The position numbers and the translations under genes are program-made. The notes under the pieces were generated by a model. The model was not told where the DNA came from. It saw only the letters and a list, made by a program, of their open reading frames with translations, and ran no database searches. Of a DNA stretch of 64,000 bases, positions 61,413-64,000 are shown one piece after another. The stretch's first letter is position 1; each line of letters begins with the position of its first letter. The stretch covers positions 62,001 through 126,000 of the forward strand of contig CP072328.1 of NCBI GenBank assembly GCA_018127705.1, in the 5' to 3' direction. The stretch is from TM7 phylum sp. oral taxon 349. Its GTDB lineage: Bacteria > Patescibacteriota > Saccharimonadia > Saccharimonadales > Saccharimonadaceae.

Positions 61413-62651
61413 TTACATCGCGCTAAAATACGATCGTCCTGGCTGTAATTTTCCGCCAAAAAGCGTATCAATTGTCACGAATGTGAAACCTTGTTTTGAT
61501 AACGCGTCGAGAACGCACGGTATAGCGTCGACCGACGTTGGGTGGACGTCGTGGAATAAGATAATTGCACCGGCGCGCGCGTTACTAACGGCGCGCAGGC
61601 ATACGATATTACTATCGCGGTCAGCCCAGTCGCGCGTATCAACTGACCACAAAACCGACGACATGCCAAATGTCTGTAGTTGCTGCGAAACTGAGGCATT
61701 GATCGCGCCATATGGCGGGCGCATTACCGTTGGCGTTTGCTTGATAGCGGCGTGAATCGCGCGGTTAGTTTGTGAAATTTCGTTCGCAACATTGCTTGGT
61801 GCAAGTGCTGTTAAATCAGGGTGCCGCCATGAATGGTTGCCAATCTGGTGCCCGCGGGCAGCTTGCTGCTGCAAAATTGCGTGATGCGCTGCTACTTTTT
61901 CGCCGATCACGAAAAAGGTTGCTTTGGCGTGATATGTATCAAGCGTATCGAGCAAACGCATAGTATGCGCTCCTGGTCCGTCGTCGAATGTCAACGCGAT
62001 ACATTTGCCGCTGCACCGTGTTGTGCTGTTCTGCGGAGCAGCGGGAGTTGGTGTAGGATTATCTGGCGGATTAGTTGACGCTAGATCGTTAGATCCTGCA
62101 ATATCGCCTGTTTGTTTGTCAAACGTCCATGATAGCAAATACTGCTCGGAATGCGAAGTGTGCATATTTTGCTTAATTAGCACTGTAATTGATATAAAAC
62201 GGTCGTCGTTACGTAGCACTTGGTAGCCTGCTGTGTTTGTGAATGGCTCGGTAATGTGCGCCGACTGTTTAGTAAGTGCGTCGCGAAAGCCGCGGTCTTT
62301 CTCGTTGATAGCAGCAGCGATCGTATCGTTGATCTTCTGATTTTTCGTGATAGGGTATTCAATTGATGTTTGTTCGGCGCGGTTGCGGCGCTGTACGAAT
62401 TTTGACGTAATGTCGCGATATTTCGAGTTTGCGAAATAATATTTCGTGTCGGCAGGATCAGCTGCTGGCGTAATATGCGGGCGGTTCAGATGAAATACTA
62501 GTGCTAAGCATATGGTCGCAAGAACTGGCGCTACAGCAAAAACAATAATGTATGATTTTTTCAAAGAAATGCTCCGTCGTTTTCTTGGCGTTTTTCGCAC
62601 TAATTTCTTCGGTGCGGGTAATGTTGTTTTGTGTGATTTTGAGCGAATCAT
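61413..62651 (-). CDS. Polysaccharide deacetylase (NodB domain), membrane-anchored
   Basis: A 412-residue protein. Residues about 1-27 are basic (KLVRKTPRKRRSISLKK), 30-52 form a membrane anchor, 60-190 are a linker and DUF3298-like region, and 215-400 are a NodB domain. The NodB domain has IALTFDDGPGAHT (catalytic Asp, metal Asp), GNHSWRHPDL (the H-x3-H), RPPYG and WSVDTRDW, and FHDVHP near the end. It probably removes acetyl groups from peptidoglycan or capsule amino sugars outside the cell. A 33-base palindrome covers its predicted promoter. Confidence 0.92.
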   Translation of the reverse strand: MIRSKSHKTTLPAPKKLVRKTPRKRRSISLKKSYIIVFAVAPVLATICLALVFHLNRPHITPAADPADTKYYFANSKYRDITSKFVQRRNRAEQTSIEYPITKNQKINDTIAAAINEKDRGFRDALTKQSAHITEPFTNTAGYQVLRNDDRFISITVLIKQNMHTSHSEQYLLSWTFDKQTGDIAGSNDLASTNPPDNPTPTPAAPQNSTTRCSGKCIALTFDDGPGAHTMRLLDTLDTYHAKATFFVIGEKVAAHHAILQQQAARGHQIGNHSWRHPDLTALAPSNVANEISQTNRAIHAAIKQTPTVMRPPYGAINASVSQQLQTFGMSSVLWSVDTRDWADRDSNIVCLRAVSNARAGAIILFHDVHPTSVDAIPCVLDALSKQGFTFVTIDTLFGGKLQPGRSYFSAM

Positions 62652-62684
62652 ACTACAGTTATAGCATAATGCTATAACTGTAGT
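62652..62684. promoter_or_regulatory. 33-base palindrome over the deacetylase promoter
   Basis: Arms of 16 bases, ACTACAGTTATAGCAT (62652-62667) and its exact complement (62669-62684), separated by one base. On the minus strand it holds TGC plus TATAAC (62663-62658), six bases before the ATG at 62651. It could be an operator that blocks this leaderless promoter, or a hairpin in DNA. Confidence 0.65.
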
Positions 62685-62690
62685 CTAAAA

Positions 62691-62712
62691 ATAGACGACC
62701 GATGTCGTCTAT
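62691..62712. terminator. Hairpin with A/T flanks
   Basis: ATAGACGAC (62691-62699) and GTCGTCTAT (62704-62712) form a nine-base-pair stem with loop CGAT, flanked by AAAA on the left and CAAAA on the right. On the minus strand it could terminate transcription coming from the right before the deacetylase promoter. Confidence 0.5.
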
Positions 62713-63162
62713 CAAAATGGGTCTCTACTACCCGAATTAATGATGTGATATCCGAAGACACGTTATTTTAACTCGTTGTGTTATTTTGAAGAGTACTGAA
62801 ACGCGGCAGCTGATCATAATCGCACTGTTCGTTTTATAGCTGTTTTCTCATCGCTTTTTCTTCCTGCAATGAGAATGGTTTTGCGTGAAAATTTTCTTGA
62901 ATCGTTTGAACTTACCGTCGTTGGTATCAGTAAGCTTTACGTCTCCATGTTTAGTGACCGCGACATAGCGGCTTCGTAGCGTGTTTGTATTCGTGTTTGT
63001 TTGTGTTTTCATGATTGTTTGTTCTTTAGCAACGTTTGAAATAGCCACGATAGCGGTGGCTGTGTTACTTTTCTAGGTTGCGAGAGAAAGAAGAAACGTG
63101 CCCACTGCTCGTGACCACGTTGCTTAGGGTTATTGTACTACAGAGAACGGGGGGTGGCAAGA
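62713..63162. other. Mostly non-coding stretch with one possible small gene
   Basis: About 450 bases. It contains a possible 54-residue minus-strand frame (62848-63012) and a small hairpin AGCCAC (63042-63047) with GTGGCT (63055-63060). Otherwise I recognise nothing. Confidence 0.4.
62848..63012 (-). CDS. Possible 54-residue basic small protein
   Basis: The frame from ATG 63012 reads MKTQTNTNTNTLRSRYVAV and continues with TKHGDVKLTDTND and a very basic end FKRFKKIFTQNHSHCRKKKR. There is no membrane helix and only a weak ribosome-binding site, and no known family. The Thr/Asn-rich start and Lys/Arg-rich end could be a nucleic-acid-binding peptide or chance. An upstream ATG at 63048 is in frame. 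Confidence 0.35.
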   Translation of the reverse strand: MKTQTNTNTNTLRSRYVAVTKHGDVKLTDTNDGKFKRFKKIFTQNHSHCRKKKR

Positions 63163-63984
63163 CTACGTTATAAACGTCGTGCCGTCCGCTCGTGTTATCG
63201 TAACATTCTGGTTATATGATTTCATCTTCTCATGAATCTTAGCCAACGTCTCTTCATCCGGCAAAGAGTCGCCATCGACACCAAGCAGTTTATCGGCCGC
63301 TTCTATTTCTTCAGCAGTGATAACGCGAACATTCGGATCAGACAGTTCCTTGCCGCTTTTATCTACAAGCGCAATGTCGACGTCAACGATACCATTTTCG
63401 TCCGGTTTGCTCATGCCTTTAATTATATAATCCTGACCGCGCCCAAGCAATATCTCTTTCTCATACGGATATTCAGAGCGCTCAAGCAATATGGCGTTTA
63501 CATCAAGTCCATGATAACCTTGAGGCACTTTCACCCGCAACAAGTATTTATACGGGTCGCTTGCACCGAACGCAAAACTTCGTCCAACGATATTATCGCG
63601 ACTCATCGATAAAAAGCCCTTGTCATTGAACGTATCACCAATGGCCAGTTGATTTTTCAAACCAAAACCGCGATAGAGTATAGTGTCATTACCGAGCGCA
63701 GACTTTGCAATCATCTTATCTAACCGTTTCACTGCCTCAGTCGCATGCGAACTAATAGCAGTTCCGGTTCGGAGGTGTTCATTTATCTCCTTGTAGTAAA
63801 TCCCCTGGTACATCAATAAGGCTTCGGTGTCGACTTTAGTAACACCTTTCGCTAGTACGCCAGTATCAATCAGCTCCTGCTTGCGCGTTGTTTTGAGATG
63901 CTCTACCTTGTCAGCAAGCTCTTCGTTCTTCATGCCGGTGACTTCAGGTAGCTTATAATCGTCCGACATCTTACGTATCATCAC
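63163..63984 (-). CDS. ADP-ribosyltransferase (R-S-E class), possibly complete or C-terminal part
   Basis: 273 residues visible. Motifs of the arginine-type ART family occur in order: the first-strand Arg in ILYRGFGL (R105), the S-x-S motif in GFLSMSRD (S126, S128) and the biglutamate E-x-E in YPYEKEILLGRG (E175, E177). Residues 60-100 match the helical part before the core. Two glutamates favour transfer to arginine or nucleotide. No signal peptide is seen; the GTG at 63984 is only 16 bases from the window edge, so a longer protein is possible. Effector, toxin or phage-derived roles are open. Confidence 0.82.
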   Translation of the reverse strand: MMIRKMSDDYKLPEVTGMKNEELADKVEHLKTTRKQELIDTGVLAKGVTKVDTEALLMYQGIYYKEINEHLRTGTAISSHATEAVKRLDKMIAKSALGNDTILYRGFGLKNQLAIGDTFNDKGFLSMSRDNIVGRSFAFGASDPYKYLLRVKVPQGYHGLDVNAILLERSEYPYEKEILLGRGQDYIIKGMSKPDENGIVDVDIALVDKSGKELSDPNVRVITAEEIEAADKLLGVDGDSLPDEETLAKIHEKMKSYNQNVTITRADGTTFIT

Positions 63985-64000
63985 CCATATACAACGGCAG

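Overview
The window looks like a chromosomal segment, including the replication origin, of a small host-dependent bacterium of the Candidatus Saccharibacteria (TM7) type. This assignment is inference from gene content and order, not from a marker search. The left end has the order recF-dnaN-dnaA-(DnaA boxes)-rpmH-rnpA-yidC-khpB, typical of bacterial origins. The code is standard. Genes are tightly packed, stops and starts often overlap by 1 to 8 bases, and many transcription units have an extended -10 element so close to the start codon that the mRNA should be leaderless.

Layout. 1-5181: origin and translation/membrane-insertion genes. 5223-7190: LemA and a Tim44/DUF3137-like membrane protein. 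7179-9611 (minus): a GT2-GtrA-GT4 operon. 9624-11539 (minus): sucCD. 11540-12480: a long AT-rich gap with a perfect palindromic terminator-like element. 12481-16995: a GT-C-like giant membrane protein, a UbiA/DPPR-synthase-like prenyltransferase and a HAD phosphatase-GtrA fusion, together resembling a lipid-linked pentose pathway. 17252-22558: glycosyltransferases around a Wzm/Wzt ABC exporter. 22671-27026: a secreted, repeat-rich lytic-transglycosylase-like protein with membrane partners. 27166-34272: a seven-gene co-directional operon (aminotransferase, oxidoreductase, acyltransferase-DegT fusion, phosphoesterase, ATP-grasp, epimerase, GT2), probably making and attaching a modified amino sugar.

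34337-40461 is a decayed mobile-element zone. It holds a class II tRNA with an odd anticodon loop, an IS1595-like element with an inverted tail, a frameshifted IS30 element, an orphan 409-residue protein, and a frameshifted IS481-like element inserted in a large membrane-protein gene. 41480-47072 (minus): galE and the dTDP-rhamnose genes rmlBCDA with an AAA/DUF4143 ATPase inserted. 47122-52705: a cytidylyltransferase-like protein, GT4, WbaP-like initiating sugar transferase, O-antigen-ligase-like protein and a LexA-like DNA-binding protein. 52763-58380: tRNA-Asn followed by a nucleotide-handling island (HEPN-like/CBS, NUDIX, ATP-grasp, P-loop kinase, RdgB, nucleotidyltransferase, phosphoesterase). 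58437-61408: a YraQ-type permease with its DUF1980 partner and a beta-propeller protein. 61413-62651: polysaccharide deacetylase. 63163-63984: an ADP-ribosyltransferase.

Most of the window therefore builds and exports surface polysaccharide: nucleotide sugars (rmlABCD, galE), lipid-linked initiation (WbaP-like), chain assembly (many GT2/GT4), ABC export (Wzm/Wzt) and ligation. This is combined with secreted proteins that could act on a host cell. Strongest candidates for something undescribed: the 27-34 kb amino-sugar operon with its acyltransferase-DegT fusion, the 12.5-17 kb lipid-pentose-like module, the 52.9-58.4 kb nucleotide-handling island, the leaderless promoter architecture, and the class II tRNA with an eight-base anticodon loop.
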